The translations under genes were made by a program, and so were the position numbers. The notes under the pieces are model-generated. The model worked only from the letters and a program-made list of their open reading frames with translations, was not told where the DNA came from and searched no databases. Shown here one piece after another: positions 34,198-47,389 of a DNA stretch of 64,000 bases. How positions within the stretch are numbered: position 1 is the stretch's first letter; each line of letters opens with the position of its first letter. Location of the stretch: assembly GCA_021234155.1 (NCBI GenBank), contig JAJEKV010000006.1, forward strand, positions 4,809,727 through 4,873,726, in the 5' to 3' direction. The DNA is from Isoetes taiwanensis. Its lineage: Eukaryota; Streptophyta; Lycopodiopsida; Isoetales; Isoetaceae.

Positions 34198-34732
34198 GTG
34201 GCATCAGAGCCATGATTTTGGTAGACCAGATCATAACACTGGCCATGTTCTAACTCGTGAGATCGTTTAGATAGTAGGGGACCTCTAATGTAGGAAAGTT
34301 ACTCCAAACCCATAGGTAGGATGATTGTTGGCCTAATGATGGGTCATCCTTCGTGGTGGTATCTTATTTATTAGTATTGTTTCCAGGTGCTAACATGTAT
34401 GTGTGCTTCCGCTACATAGGATTTCCATAGAAGGCATGGGACGAATGACACCTCCGTGTCCTTCACTCGGACACTCGGCCACACAAGTGTTCAGAGTCAA
34501 ACGGAGGGCCTTTTCGTGGTGATGGATTTGCCAGAGGGGAATTTCCCGTATTTATATGATGGGAGCATCGTATGGGTTCGGGGAGCGTCACAGTGGTATC
34601 AGAGCCATGATTTTGGTAGACTAGATCATAGCACTGGCCATGTTCTAACTCGTGAGATCGTTTAGATAGTAGGGGACCTCTAATGTAGGAAAGTTACTCC
34701 AAACCCATAGGTAGGATGATTGTTGGCCTAAG
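33941..34732 (+). repeat. Tandem duplication of the LTR end and primer site (2 x 396 bp)
   Basis: 33941-34336 is repeated at 34337-34732 with few changes. Each copy holds the last ~256 bp of the LTR, the LTR/primer-site junction CGTCACAGTGG-ATCAGAGCC (34191 and 34586) and about 135 bp of leader ending TTGTTGGCCTAA. The second copy retains the perfect primer site TGGTATCAGAGCC at 34594-34606; the first reads TGGCATCAGAGCC at 34199-34211. Confidence 0.92.
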
Positions 34733-34924
34733 TATGTGAGGAATGAGCTAGCTAAGAAGAAAATTTTAATATATTAAGGTGAGGTTATGTTGAGGTTTTG
34801 ACAAAATGCGGTCCCTTCCTTTCGGAGGCCATAACTTTCTCTAGGAGACTCGGATTGAGCTGATTTTTATTCCATTGCGTCGGGGACACTTCATTTAGCC
34901 TAATGTCCTCGGCGCTCGGAAAAA

Positions 34925-35010
34925 AAAAAGAAGGGGTTTTTTTTGCCATGCTTTAAACTCGTGACCTTTCAACTCTAACCATACACCCTTACCATTATGC
35001 CAACCTCCCC
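34925..35010 (-). repeat. tRNA-derived SINE-like sequence
   Basis: On the minus strand GGTTGGCATAATGGTAAGG matches an A box. The sequence AGGTCACGAGTTTAAAGC, 25-30 bases on, is a degenerate B box in the context common to plant SINEs. A homopolymer run lies at about 34921-34950. Confidence 0.55.
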
Positions 35011-35389
35011 TTCATATGCAAGTTAAAGCATATGACTTTTATATCTATCATAAAGCATGTCAAAGTGTCATTAATCTCAGATGATGAAGAACATTCATTT
35101 TGACCCATGTTCGGATATCATCTTTATGCAAAGCTAAATCATGAATATTTATCTGCCATCGTGCCATCCACTGAGTGGCATCAGCAAACCAGTCCCTAAC
35201 TCGTATCTCCTCCTAAGCCAAACGTGGTAAGCTTTCTTCAAGCATTATATACAACACTTTATAGACATAATTGAGGAGTCTGCAAAGCCCTTCACGTACA
35301 ATTATAATGCATAATTTGTATGGATATATGTATCATGCGTAATCATGTATCTTGGACTTGAGAAGTAGGTAAAAGTAAATTAGGTGTGC

Positions 35390-36680
35390 TTGAAATTCTC
35401 AAAATCATGTTATTCTCTCCAATTAATGAAATCTTGCTTTTCTGTCTTCCGCTAACATTATATCATAGGGAGTTCGCATTTTTGTTCCAAGTTCAGACCG
35501 AAAAAATTTCTTTTGAACTTTCTCAATCTTTTTTTAAGTCTTCAATGCCAATCCAGAATTCCATACTTCACGTTAGTACAAAACCATGGATTGGACCAGT
35601 GTTATGTAAAGCATTCTTTTCAAGCTAAAGTTCTATATCTCTACTTTGGCACATCTACGCTGCATTGCATACAGTGCTTTGAAGCCACCGTTTACTTTTT
35701 GCTCCATTGCTTGGTTTCAATTTGGACTCTTATCCACTAATATCCCAAGGTACTTGTAGCTGTTGGTAGTTTCTATAAGTTCACCTTGATAATAGAACTT
35801 CAAATGATCAGCTTTATTGAGAAACACAATCACTTTGGTCTTTGCCATATTAAGTTGCATGCCTTTTGCATCACAAAATAATAAAAGCGCATCCAAATGC
35901 TGTTGCAACCCATGTATGTTTCTAGATAGCAACACCACATCATCAGCATATAAAAGTAGCATAAGAACATACCCATTTATAAGTGTTCCATCTCCGCCAT
36001 GGTCTCGCATCCAACATTCAAGTTGGTCTATAAAAAGACCAAATAATGTAGGCGATAGAGGACACCCTTGTTTTACTCCCAGATTGCTCTCCAGTAAATT
36101 ATTACAAGAATTTACATATGGAAAGGATAATTAAACCAGGACCTTTTCATATAGCTTTTCAACTACTTGTTTGTATTCAATAGGAATGGTTAAATCATCC
36201 ATTCCTTTCCATAAAGTTTTTCTGTTCATTATATCAAAAGCCTTGGAGAAGTCAACAAAGGCAAAATATAGGGGTTTCTTTTTCCCAACAACACAATCTA
36301 TCATTGCACGCATAGTGATCAAATGGTCAATAGTGGACCTTCTAGATCTGAATCTAGCTTGTCCCACAGCTCTAGCATTATTCAGTCCACATGCTAATTT
36401 TTGAATCCAGAATAACTGCAAAAAGTATAGCATATAAGCTACTAACCATGATCATTCGATAATTAGATAGGTTCAATTCATCAGCTGCTTTGTGGAGAGG
36501 AACTACTCTGTTTATTTGCCATGTTTGTGGGAAGCCCTCTCGTAGCACTGCATATTAAACAATTTTAACAAGATAGCAGCAACTCCATCACCTCCCCAAT
36601 TGAACATTTCAGCTATAAGACCATTCACATCAACAGGTTTATTCGTTAGGGTTTTTTTGAGATTACAAAAGGGTCTTCAA
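35390..36680 (-). mobile_element. LINE reverse transcriptase, decayed
   Basis: Reading from about 36680 down: KTLTNKPVDVNGLIAEMF; RFRSRRSTIDHLITMRAM; LYFAFVDFSKAFDIMNRK (RT motif A, D-F-S-K-A-F-D); GVKQGCPLSPTLF (motif B, in another frame near 36060); LLLYADDVVLLS (motif C, YADD, at about 35960-35925); and SYKYLGILVD (motif D/E). C-terminal sequence continues in broken frames to about 35390. This is the order of non-LTR retrotransposon reverse transcriptase. The endonuclease domain is absent and several stops interrupt the frame. Confidence 0.9.
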
Positions 36681-36822
36681 AACATGTTTAGTAAGCCAAA
36701 TGAAGATAAACGAACTACCAATCAGAAATCAGAGCCTGACGGGTCCAGTCAGCAAAACTGTTATAACTAACTCACCTACTGGACCGCACCTACTGGAGCT
36801 ATACACAGATCGAGCAAACAAG

Positions 36823-36964
36823 GCTCGTTGGTTTTTGTTGAAGGTCGGTCTTTAGTATAAGGATATCTGTTCGGCCAATTTTGGATCTGGGTGGGCTCGT
36901 TGGTTTTTGTTGGAGGTGGTTTTTAGCACAAGGATATTTGTACCGGCAATTTTGGATCTGGATA
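36823..36964. repeat. Tandem duplication, 2 x 72 bp
   Basis: GCTCGTTGGTTTTTGTTG... to CAATTTTGGATCTGG occurs at 36823 and again at 36895 with small changes. Smaller direct duplications of about 35-45 bp follow at 37180-37250 and 37273-37350. Confidence 0.85.
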
Positions 36965-37871
36965 TGGCAAAAAAAACCAACAAAGAAGAATCTAAAGGCC
37001 TTCGAGTTTTGCCGCATTTTCTAGCAAGGCATTTGTCAGGCAGACCAGACTAGTAGATCATTTCGACCTAACATTATTTGGAGCACCTTTATGGTAATCT
37101 CTATTCTCTGTTCTTATCTAAATTTGCAATAAGAAGCCACTCTATGGTCGATTCTGTAAATTGGCTGACAGTTATTCATGGGTTTGTTGCTATCATTTAT
37201 TTCCATGTCATGGATTTGTTGCTATCATTTATTTCCATGTCATTCGGCAAAAATGCATCATGTTAAATTCGCCAAGGAGTCTTTTCTAACATCATCCTGC
37301 AGCTTTTCTCTCAAGGAGTCTTTTCTAACATCATCCTGCATTTCTCTCAAGAGTATTCTTATCTAACGACACAGTACAGCTTCTGGGGAACCTTTTATGA
37401 GCAGCCCCTTTTATTTTCTGGACTTTGTCATACTCAAGCTACATTGCACAATTTTCTTTATCATAAATCCAAACCTCAAAACAAAACAAAAAAAATTTGT
37501 ATGTTTAACAAAGAAACCAGACAAGAGAGTGGCCCATGTAGACAAAAGGAGGTATAACCATGACAAATCAATAAATGAATGATGGTGGATAATAGCATAA
37601 GGTCCATGACTATTTACATGTACAAATCGAACCCTGCAACAATCACTGGTACCAAAGAAGAAATAAGCGAGGACCGATTTAGCAGACCAATTTCTGAGGA
37701 AGATTCCTACACCCAAAAAAATTGCTCTTCTTTTTCCACTAAGGTTCTGATGCACACTTTGAAAAACATCCAACTGGAGTTCTTGCAGCTGCAATACCAT
37801 TGACCTTATGCAGATAATGAAGACGGTGATGCTTGAATATTTCAGGAAAGCTTGCAATGCTGTAAATTTTG

Positions 37872-39416
37872 TTAGAATCTGATAGTGGTAGGTATGCGTG
37901 TCATTCCAGCAAGAGAAAAATTGTTTTTCTTCCGATAGTATATAACTGGAGCAGAGATAAATAGTAGAAGCATCATAATTCCCTGCATACATTACACTTC
38001 ATCATTAGCAGGACTGCATTACTACAAAATAGAATTTAATAACATACATAGAAGAGAAATGTTAAGACCTCGAACCACATCCTCCACATGCAAAATTCTA
38101 TTCATTATCAGCATACAATTCTAACAGAGAAACATAAGCTTGCTAAAAAAAAAATGCATTTTTATATTAGAATTCTATGCACTTGTAAATGTGCTTACAG
38201 TCAATGGCAGCTTTCAAAAGAATGAACAATCAGATTGAATTTGAGGACAAATGACAGGTATGTAACGTTCATAGATGAAAATAAGAATACCTCAAATCCT
38301 AGAACTCCAAGCTGGTCCTCCACTTGCAATGGCATGCAGCTTTTATGGGTATGGTATACCCTCTGTCCATCCTTTATGACCATTTCAGCCTCGATAAGCT
38401 TCTCTCTTCTATAAGTTTCCTTTACCATATCTTCTGTTGTGTTTTTCTCTTTCACCTTTACAAAGTCTTTGTCTTTCACCTTTCTACCATGTAGTAGATG
38501 CTTCCCATTGGAATTTGTGTGGATCTGTTCATTTTCCTTGCCGGTAAATGTTTTCATTTCCAGGCACTTGTATGGTTGATAATATCCAGTCAGGCTACAA
38601 TGATATCTGTCTTCATTTTCCTGCTTACATGTGATTTTGTCAAATATATTCTACTTGAAGACGAGCATGAAGATTATGACAAGAATAAAACAACATTTAA
38701 TTCTCAATCTGATTAGCTGTAAAAGCCATAAATGATGTGTCCATTTCTTCCAAATGATATATACAACTCCCCACATGATGTGTATATTTGACACACATAC
38801 AACTTCCAAATGACACATACAGCTGTCCATTGACACATACAACTTTCAAATTCAAACTCCTTTGACAGTATTTGAGCTACTCTGAAACCTGAGTCACATA
38901 CTCTAATCTTGCATAATTTACATAGGGAAACTGACCCAACTCAAAATATCAGCTAATCTACTTGCTTTTTTTACTTCAACTATTAATATACGAATCTAAG
39001 GCCTATAGGATTGGAATAAGCAGGTACAGCTGCAATGATCACAAAATTTTAGAATGATTTCCAGATCTTAAGGATCTCCTTATTCCGGATTGTCGTAAAA
39101 CAAAGAATCAAGTATTTATGCCAAAAGGTAAATCACATCTTGGTTCAAGAGAAAAAGTTAATAGCTTACCTTTTCAGAGTAAGAACATGGAACACAAGGT
39201 CCAGAAATTGTGCATTCGAAACTGGAGTTCCCCTTCTGCTCCATAAACATGATCCTGTTATCCAAGCCAATAAATTAGCTTGTCCTGGCAGGTAAAACGA
39301 GGGGGGGGTAGGGTAACCTACGGCCAATCGGATGTGGAATCCGTAGTAGCTGCCATGGAGGGTGGGAAGAAGGCAGCAAGGAAGAGGACCACCCGTACCA
39401 TCGCCCACATCGCCAT
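37872..39416 (-). CDS. Single-pass membrane protein with a Cys-rich luminal domain, 206 residues, 4 exons
   Basis: Exons 39416-39322, 39254-39170, 38620-38291 and 37982-37872 have GT/AG borders and consistent phase (60 + 110 + 36 codons). The N-terminus MAMWAMVRVVLFLAAFFPPS is a signal peptide. The mature part has a Cys-rich module (FECTISGPCVPCSYSEK, RYHCSLTGYYQPYKCLE), a basic/charged region, and HTHKSCMPLQVEDQLGVLGFE just before a membrane helix (GIMMLLLFISAPVIYY) with a short basic cytoplasmic tail starting RKKNN. The layout predicts a type I protein in the ER/secretory route. I recall plant homologues with the 'GPCVPC-YSEK' and 'LGVLGFE' motifs, described as ER membrane proteins, but I am not certain of a name. 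The gene looks intact. Confidence 0.82.
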
Positions 39417-39551
39417 AGCTGTTATGCCATGGGCGGTCCGGTGCCGGCAATTATCAGCTGCTTTTAAAATATGAAGATTTCTCCGGGATGTGCTTTTTCA
39501 TTTTCAACGCAATATCCGGGCGACGGGAAAGCGTTAATTTCTATTACGGAA

Positions 39552-39690
39552 GGAGAAATTTCACTGACCTGGAAATTTCAGAAGGAAATTTCGAGCTGAC
39601 CTGGCGTGCCACGAACGGCGGAGCCGCGAGTGGCGCCGCCAGGTCTGCTCGAAATTTCCTTCTGAAATTTCATGGTCAGTGAAATTCTCC
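39552..39690. repeat. 54-bp near-perfect inverted repeat (foldback) upstream of the membrane-protein gene
   Basis: The left arm 39552-39606 and right arm 39637-39690 are reverse complements with only a few mismatches, separated by a GC-rich 30-bp spacer. The arms contain GAAATTTCAGAAGGAAATTTC. Related palindromic pieces (CGAAATTTTAA-CCACCTTAAAATTTC) recur at about 39693-39720 and 40242-40268, and GGCGCCGCC-type palindromes at 40170-40335. The start codon of the membrane-protein gene is 136 bp away. Confidence 0.9.
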
Positions 39691-42600
39691 AACGAAATTT
39701 TAATCCACCTTAAAATTTCAGTCCGTTCTTGAGATTGAATGAACTCTGATGTAGCCAGATTCAGGCAACTGGAAAAAAAATTTCAGGAAACCAAGCAAAA
39801 GTAGCCGTGATTCAACACGATTTTGTCTAGTAGCTTGGGCGGCGTCTGGACGATTTTGTGGTATGAATCCGACAGTAGAAGTGAAGCCAAGATCGCTATC
39901 AGATGTCTTAGAAAAATAGGTTTTTGTTGTTGTTTATGCATGATGGATTGTCGAAGAAAAACAGTCGGCTTATTTTGCGAATATCCAAAGCGTCTGAATC
40001 TACGAAAGCTATGCCGCACTCTGTTCACAAAATCTGTCATAGGCGGCCAAATCCATTTTCTTTCAACTAGGAGAGCAGGGCTGCTGGTTTTGTGTAGGGC
40101 ATGAAAGCTTGAGATCGATTGAGTCTCAAGAAACAGAGAGAAATAGGCTGCGGCAGAAACAGAGTGGGCAGGCGGCGCCGCCTAGGAGCGCCGCCACGAT
40201 GTCAACAGAAAGTTTCGCAATTAAAAAATGAGCTGAAAAAGGACGAAATTTTAAGGTGGTTAAAATTTCGTGCTAGGTAACTGGCCAGATAGAGGGGTTT
40301 CCGGCCAGCGTTAGCTGCGAGCGGCGCCGCCGCCTGCCGGTTTACCTGTCAGAAACCCCGAAATCGGGCCGGCTATAAGCCAGTGTTTGGGGAAATTTCG
40401 TTCTTCCCGATTTTTGCATGCTATCCACAGCTATGGCCTGGCTATGGCCTATTATGAAGACGGAGTTGCCACAGAAATGTCTAAAAGCACGCATTCGGAT
40501 TCCAAAGAAGAGCATGCAAACGAAATAGGAGATCTGGCAATAGGTCGTCGTTGCAAACCTGCAAAGAAAGGGTTGCAAAGCTACTTCTTTTAACCGGGCA
40601 AAAGCACAAACAGGCTACAAATGCAAGCACAAACATGCTACAAATGCTCTCCGGGCCGCTGCAAACAAACAAGCAGGATGAGAATGAAAACATCTGCGAA
40701 CAGGGGAATGGAGGAACAAGCTTTTGATCAACCGTAGTGCCAGAAGAATAGAGTCATTTTGCCTTGCTGAAGAGAGAAAATGGAACAATGATGAAATGCG
40801 AGTGCCCTTGAAGACAAAGCGCTCTGCTACGAATGTTTGAGGCTCTGCTAAAAATGCTTGAGGTTGTAGAAGAAAGAAGAAGCAGGGAAGGTTCTGTCGG
40901 CTGCTACAAGGAAAGCTATGGCGGTGCTGTAAGCGGCGCCACCGAGAAGCGTAAACACAAAATTACCTGTAATAAACAATTAGAGAATATTCGAGGAATT
41001 TTCCCAAACGGCGGTTTACGTAATTTAAATTGGGTAAATTCTATTTTATTATTCCCTCTAAATAACAATACGTACGTGCATGCTGTGTGGTATACTTCAT
41101 TAGAACAAATTTCGATACATGTTATCAAAAAATATATCTTATTACAAGCTACCTAGTCACGCAATCAATCTTCAGCTCAAGTCGAGCTTCCAGTACAATT
41201 TTTGTACTTTTGCATCTAACGCAATGGCCGTGGAGGTTAGGGCTTCCCTATTTTCAAAGAATGGATTGAATATCAATCCGCTTGAAATTCGTCATGAACA
41301 GAGTTTGCAAGAGCCTCCAAGATTGTGGGATTTCATGCTTTGCATGTCTTGCATGCCAAAACTCCCTGTACGACTAGTCTGCTTTGTAAGATCTGAGGAG
41401 GTTTTTCGTTGTTTCTTGAGGCTGCAAACTATGGAGTGTGGCGATGATGCTACCTTGGCGCTCTACTACTATTTCTTTTACTACTTAGCTTTGACCTTGA
41501 CAAAATGTCTCAAGAAATTTCCCAAGCAGAGGACCATCATCTATAACTTTTGGAGGTCTGTTGGCAATTACTGGAGATTTCCATCTTCTAAAAGTTTACC
41601 TTTAAGACATGCCTGTCATTTTTCTAGAGACTTTCGCTGATTAGTTTACACTGCAGGTAATCGTGCAGATAATCATTGGATGCACTTTTAGCTGAGAGGG
41701 TTCTAGGATCAACTGGTTTATTTTTTGTAGGGGGCAATCCATCTGCCAAGTCCAAGCTGATCAATCGTGAACGACATAATACAAATTGTCCAGTGTCGTA
41801 ATTGAGACTGAAGCAAACCACATCACTATGATGACAATAATAAACCGCGATGGAAGTACTCTAGTACTGGGTGTAATTACTCTTTTTTAATGAAAATAAC
41901 TTCGGATGGAACTTAAAAATGTAAGTTATACTAGAAACATGTGCCCACCGATGTCGGGCATTAGTCGTGGACGTGTGGGATGGGTAGATAACAGAGTTTG
42001 TAGATGGAATAGAATGATGTAGATGATGGCTATATAATGGAGTTTGTAGATGGAATACAATAGTGTAGAGGTAATAGTGTATGTATCTTTATGGATGTGC
42101 TCCTGATGATTATGCAATATATCGATAGTTCCAAGTTTCCAAAAGATGGGTACAATTTTTGAAAACATTTGCATGGAATTTTAAGGAAATTCAGACATTT
42201 GGAGAAGGCATGAATTCTATATGGGTTTGTGAACCTGGGATGATAATAATGATACCTATATTTTTATTTATAGTGCTTGGCTTTAGGGAAGTTGCATAAA
42301 TGTAATTGGTGACATATCCCACCTTCCACCTAACTAAAATTTACAACTATTAACCAAGACTTCATAGTTGGCTACAATGAAAGGACTTCATAGTTTTTGG
42401 AAGGCTAGTGTAATCGTGCATATGGTGTTCTAAAGATTATTTAAGAATATAATAGAATAGCAGACACTATCTTGTTTTGCAAATGGTGAAGGTATTAGTT
42501 TGATTCCTTAAAAGCCAAAAGGCATGTAGAGTTAGCATCATCATTTCAAGTTGATAATCTGAAGCATGAATACATCTAAGTTGCAGAATCCAAGATGGTA

Positions 42601-43070
42601 GTAGAGTGGTCAATCTATTTATCCTTCCTATAGTAAAGCAGTATCCAATTTTTGTTCTCATGTAATTTGTTCCTTAAAAATTACCATCGAATGACACGTT
42701 GCATTCATCGCATTTATGGCAGACACATGCATTTATTGCGGCCATTAATACACTTTGCATTGTTGATTAGCAAACATATCATTCAAAATCTAGATTGACA
42801 TGTGTCTATTTAGGACATGAGAGAATAGCAAAATGCTAAGCCTTCACTATGTTTCATTGCAAGCTCGTTTTATCACTATGCTTTAAAAACATAGAGGAGT
42901 AGGTCCACCCAAGTTGTTGCTTTTCCTGCACGAAGTATATGCAAATAAAAAAATGCAGGATAAAAGAAGAAGAGAGGAAGGGGAAATGACCTTTACATTG
43001 CTCAAGACCTATTAAGTGATCACAAAATTAGCCTCCTATAAACTAAAGCCGAAATTGTTGCCACTGATTT
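39691..43070. other. Intergenic region, no gene recognised
   Basis: The largest ORF, 41119-41640 (plus, 173 codons, with an internal ATG giving MAVEVRASLFSKNG), has no known domain and no splice support. 39700-40400 holds the palindromic material described for the foldback. The remainder is AT-rich. Confidence 0.4.
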
Positions 43071-43640
43071 ACCTCCAATCCATCAGAACCTTTACACATC
43101 TTGATATGTTCCTGTTTCATGCCATATCCCTCTTCTCCTTAGCAACATGTTGTATTATCTGGATCAAATTATAGCCTCCACAAATCCTTTCTTGCTTAAA
43201 AAGATTAATAGCCAAAGAGTGAGAAAATAACTGATGCCGCTTAGCAGCCATAAGGCCACAATATACAAGTGTGGTAAAATAAACAATTTAAATAGACCAA
43301 AAAATCCAATTTAAGCAGAAGTTATACCAGATAGGCAAAAGAAAAGTTGCTCACATCACCTCCAATACATCAGAACCTTTACACATCTTGATCTATTCCT
43401 GTTTCATGCCATATCCCTCTTCTCCTTAGCAATATGTTTTATTCTCTGGATAAAATTATAGCCTCCACAATTCCTTTCTTGCTTAAAAAGATTATTAGCC
43501 AAAGAGAGAGAAAATAACTGATGCCACTTAGCAGCCACAAGGCCACAATGTACAGGTGTGGCAAAATAAACAATTTAAACAGGGCAGAAAATCAATTTAA
43601 GCAGAAGTTATACCAGATGGGCAAAAGAAAAACTGTAGCG
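43071..43640. repeat. Direct tandem duplication, 2 x 287 bp
   Basis: ACCTCCAATCCATCAGAACC at 43071 recurs as ACCTCCAATACATCAGAACC at 43358, and the rest follows in register to the AGATGGGCAAAAGAAAA end. The copies differ at roughly one base in twelve. No coding function is seen. Confidence 0.92.
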
Positions 43641-46600
43641 GACACGCTCGAGAAGCAGAAAGTGCGAGATATGGAGCATACACTGATTTGCCAGTATGCA
43701 TCGTGATGATTGCTTATAATCCTCTTTCAAAAGCTTCGGCTCTGCATGCAAAGTAAAGGACTAATGGATGCCCAAAGGAATGCCATGGCTACATTTGCCC
43801 ACTGAAAAACCTGAAGATCGGCATCTCAGGATCCTTATCTGAGAGCAAATGCAGCTCTCCGATTGATGCTGGAAGAAAAAAAACGTATCAGATGGCAAGA
43901 ATGTTGCCCTTTTGTTAGGGATAATGCTCTCTGCCAGGCCATTACCGCTGCCAAATTTTCTTTATTTTCTTTTTGGACTGCTCTTCACGTGCATTTGATA
44001 ATAAGAAGCTACAGCCTTGGCAATGCTTTGGGGAATGACATAGATCTGGGAGGTATGGCCACATCCACGAACCCTAATCCTCATATTAGCAAAGCGCAGG
44101 CACCCAAGCAGCAAAATGGGTTCGAAGGCCTTGTACCAAAGAATCTCAAGCTCCACCAGTTCTGATTAATCCACAGCGCTTCTTGCAGCGGTCAGTGCCG
44201 CAGGGGGAAGAGAGAACACCGCATGCGGCGTAACTTGCGGAGTTTCAGCACGAAACCCAACACCTTACTATTTTAATAGATAAGATGTAGGTTGTGAATT
44301 TGAAATGTTAATGAATGTTAACATGTTATACGGTGACAGAGTTAGCAAGAGGCCGATGCCCGTTATATCTGCCAATATCGATATTAGCTTCAATTTTGAA
44401 GCTATGCAAATGACTTGCCGCGAGGAAATGCAAATGACTTGCAACTAGGAAATGCATGTTTTATTCAATATGTTTGCACATTGATGATGACTAACGAGTT
44501 CATTTTCAATGGCAAATTGTTGTGTAAACAAAGCACTGCAATAAGGAAAATACATTTAGGATTTAGCATCTGTTGTACTTTAGATCATTTTGATCTGCAG
44601 TATGAGCAAAGATAACTAAAACTAGCAATTTACTTCATCAAATATTCATTTAATATAACGAAACTGGCAAGTTAGTCTTCTTCCAGAAAGTTTTTGTGTT
44701 GTGATGTGTGATCAATCTTTTTTTTAAGTTTGTATCCACCAGTTCAGAGATCTAACCCCATTACAACATGACGTCAACATAGCCTTCAAACTTTTAAATA
44801 AAATTTTAGGCATTGTGACATTAGCGGAGTCCAAGTATCATGATGTTATATTTATGCCATTTGGTATACAATGCTAGCATTCTCAGACTGCTACACATTA
44901 AGAAGCCATTCTGGACTAACATACTTGTAGCACATTCTAAAAGTTTGAAGCTTCACAAACTTGATGAATCCACTTGCCTCAACTGAGAGCTGCATAATAT
45001 GCCCCACCAACCCTAACTTAGAGTATTGCTTGAATAAACCTTTTCGAAACAACCCCTCCCATTTACGGGCCCCTTTGCAAATTAAAGAACCCCCTACCAG
45101 TTGTGAAGTTGGTCTATACGGGTTCTTAATGGTGAAGTCCCCTAGACATTAACAATATTGGTAGATTATGCAAACAATGAATTTCAATGGCAATGAAATT
45201 CGAGACAACTTTGGAGTGATCCTACAAATCCTATGTGCTTCATCTGTCAACGATAGTATGTTCTACATGTCCACTACAGTTCTACCCATTCCTTGAAATA
45301 GTAGCCTGCTATCATTTCGGTTTTGGACACACTTGTTCGATGCTACTGTTCATCGACTCCTTTTACTTTTTATACAACATATACCATTATTTCTTAACTA
45401 TTAATAGCAATGGTCGACTTACCCAATAGGATATTCTATGACCCATTAACCCTTACGATATTTCATTAGATAATACTTCAAACAATATATAGATAAGCTC
45501 GCCAACAGATAAATAACAAAGCAATAGAATATTTACATGCAGACAAAACTGAATAGACTTATCTCATTCCAAATGTTGTTAAATAGGTCTCGTCGCGAGA
45601 TAACAAAGGAACATCATGTCCTATATGGCTTCAACTATGGCAAAAAGACCTAATTCATTACTTTATTGATGACTTATAATCTGCAACATGGTAATCTTCC
45701 ATGGGATAATTGATTCTTCCTTTTACCCAAGAGTAACATAAAATTGTCCTGTGTATGGAAGATCCACTTCCCTTTTTGCCCTGTCAGACAAGAGGCACTT
45801 CATCTCCATATGTTTGTGTTTAGAGACAACCACATTGAGTAATGCCCATGTAACGGCCCGGTCATATGTATTAACAAAATTTTCTTCCAATTACATTATA
45901 AATCAGCTTTAATGTATAACTGCTAAAATAGCTTGACGCATTTTATAGTGCTTTGCATCTAAAAGAATAAGGTGTTGTCGCACTAAGGGTTGCCTTTATG
46001 AATGGGGTTGAGACCTTGTCAATATTATATTCAGTACATATGATTATAAATCCTTATTAGTTGCAGTCTGCACAAGAATGTCTCCACCTTCTTGTATAAA
46101 CATATCCAGATTATTAGGCAAGAGTGCATCCTAAGCAACACATAATCACTAAAATCAGAGGCATAAGTCTTGCAGCTGACTTCTTTAGAGTTCCTTTTAA
46201 GTAATATCATACCATTATATATAACTAATAATCATGATTACCTTGTCATTTTGCAATGAATTGAACATTAGAAAGGTTGGATTAGGTAGATCAATAAAGC
46301 TTTAAAAAAATGCATAAACCCTACTTACCACAACCATTTATAGAATGGACTTTTGAAGAGTATCCTGCCATTAATTAACTTAGGACTACCGACTCCACAT
46401 AACAAAGTGGTTTTATATAGAGCATTTAAAAAAAAAAGTCAGATCTAAATAGATCAACAAGTTGGAACTTTTTATACAAGTGTACATTTCAAAAGCCATT
46501 CTCAGTTTTGCAGATTCAGAGGCCTATGTAGACTCATTTTGAGTTTAAAGGGTAAAGACAAGATGTATTTGAATGTAAATTAATATTTTGAATGCCAAGA

Positions 46601-47300
46601 AGCAGGATTAGCTAATGTTATCATCAAAGGCTGCTACAACCCAACCTGTTCTATGTATACAAGGTACAGAAGCCAACCTGCTCTATCATCGATGCTCAGC
46701 CATCCCAAAACCATTCCCCAATCATTTGAGGTCGATTCGAATCGTTCTAAAATCCATATTCCAGATGACTCTGACTTCTGCATGTATGAAAGGCAACTCC
46801 CACTTGACTGTCAATGCAAACTGCCTATGCAAATAGAAAGGAAGTGGTGAATGCGGCCTTTTAATTTCTCTTCGCTTTATATTTAATTGGAGCCGACATC
46901 TCCACCATTCAAATGGAATATGTGAAGCATATCCCACTTACACCAACCATCCCGAGGGTTTGCACTTCGGACAACCAAAAACTAATATGCTATCAAATTT
47001 AGACGAAGCTTTCATTGGTTTGGTGTGGTATGGAATTACAGAAAATTTAATACATGATGCACTTCTGCGCCTTATGATAGGCCAAAGTGTGATGCTTTTA
47101 GGTAGTTACTTGGTTGCATATTTTTTTGCAGCAATCTCAACTTCAAAACTGGGTTATAGCATGGGAGACAATTGGATTTTGGAACTTTCGTATGGGTATT
47201 GGAATTTCCGTACGCCTCATTAATTAATCCCCCGTGGTTAAACTTATTTTAAAATTAAAAAAAATAACATTAATCCCAGCCGTTGAGCAGTTCTCTTTGT
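43641..47300. other. Intergenic region with a possible LTR start
   Basis: No gene is recognised. TGTAACGGCCCGGTCATATG at about 45849 resembles the start of plant gypsy LTRs, but no matching CA end, primer site or polyprotein was found. ORFs at 43863-44165 and 46960-47223 (plus) have no known domain. Confidence 0.35.
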
Positions 47301-47389
47301 TTTAGGGCAGTGAAGAAGCAAAAGACGGGTCTTCACCAGCTGCTGCGGTGCTCCAACTACAGGTAAGGGCTTATTCTATCCGAAGGCCA

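Noticed and set aside
37411-37992. 193-codon minus ORF
   Set aside because: It overlaps the last exon of the membrane-protein gene in the wrong frame; the correct frame ends at 37872.
39166-39450. 94-codon minus ORF
   Set aside because: It covers exons 1 and 2 of the membrane-protein gene in a shifted frame and ignores the 67-bp intron.
41119-41640. 173-codon plus ORF as a gene
   Set aside because: No domain, no clear codon pattern, and no promoter or splice support; kept only as a note.
45849-45900. Complete LTR retrotransposon at 45.8 kb
   Set aside because: Only an LTR-start-like motif was seen; no end, primer site or coding remnant.
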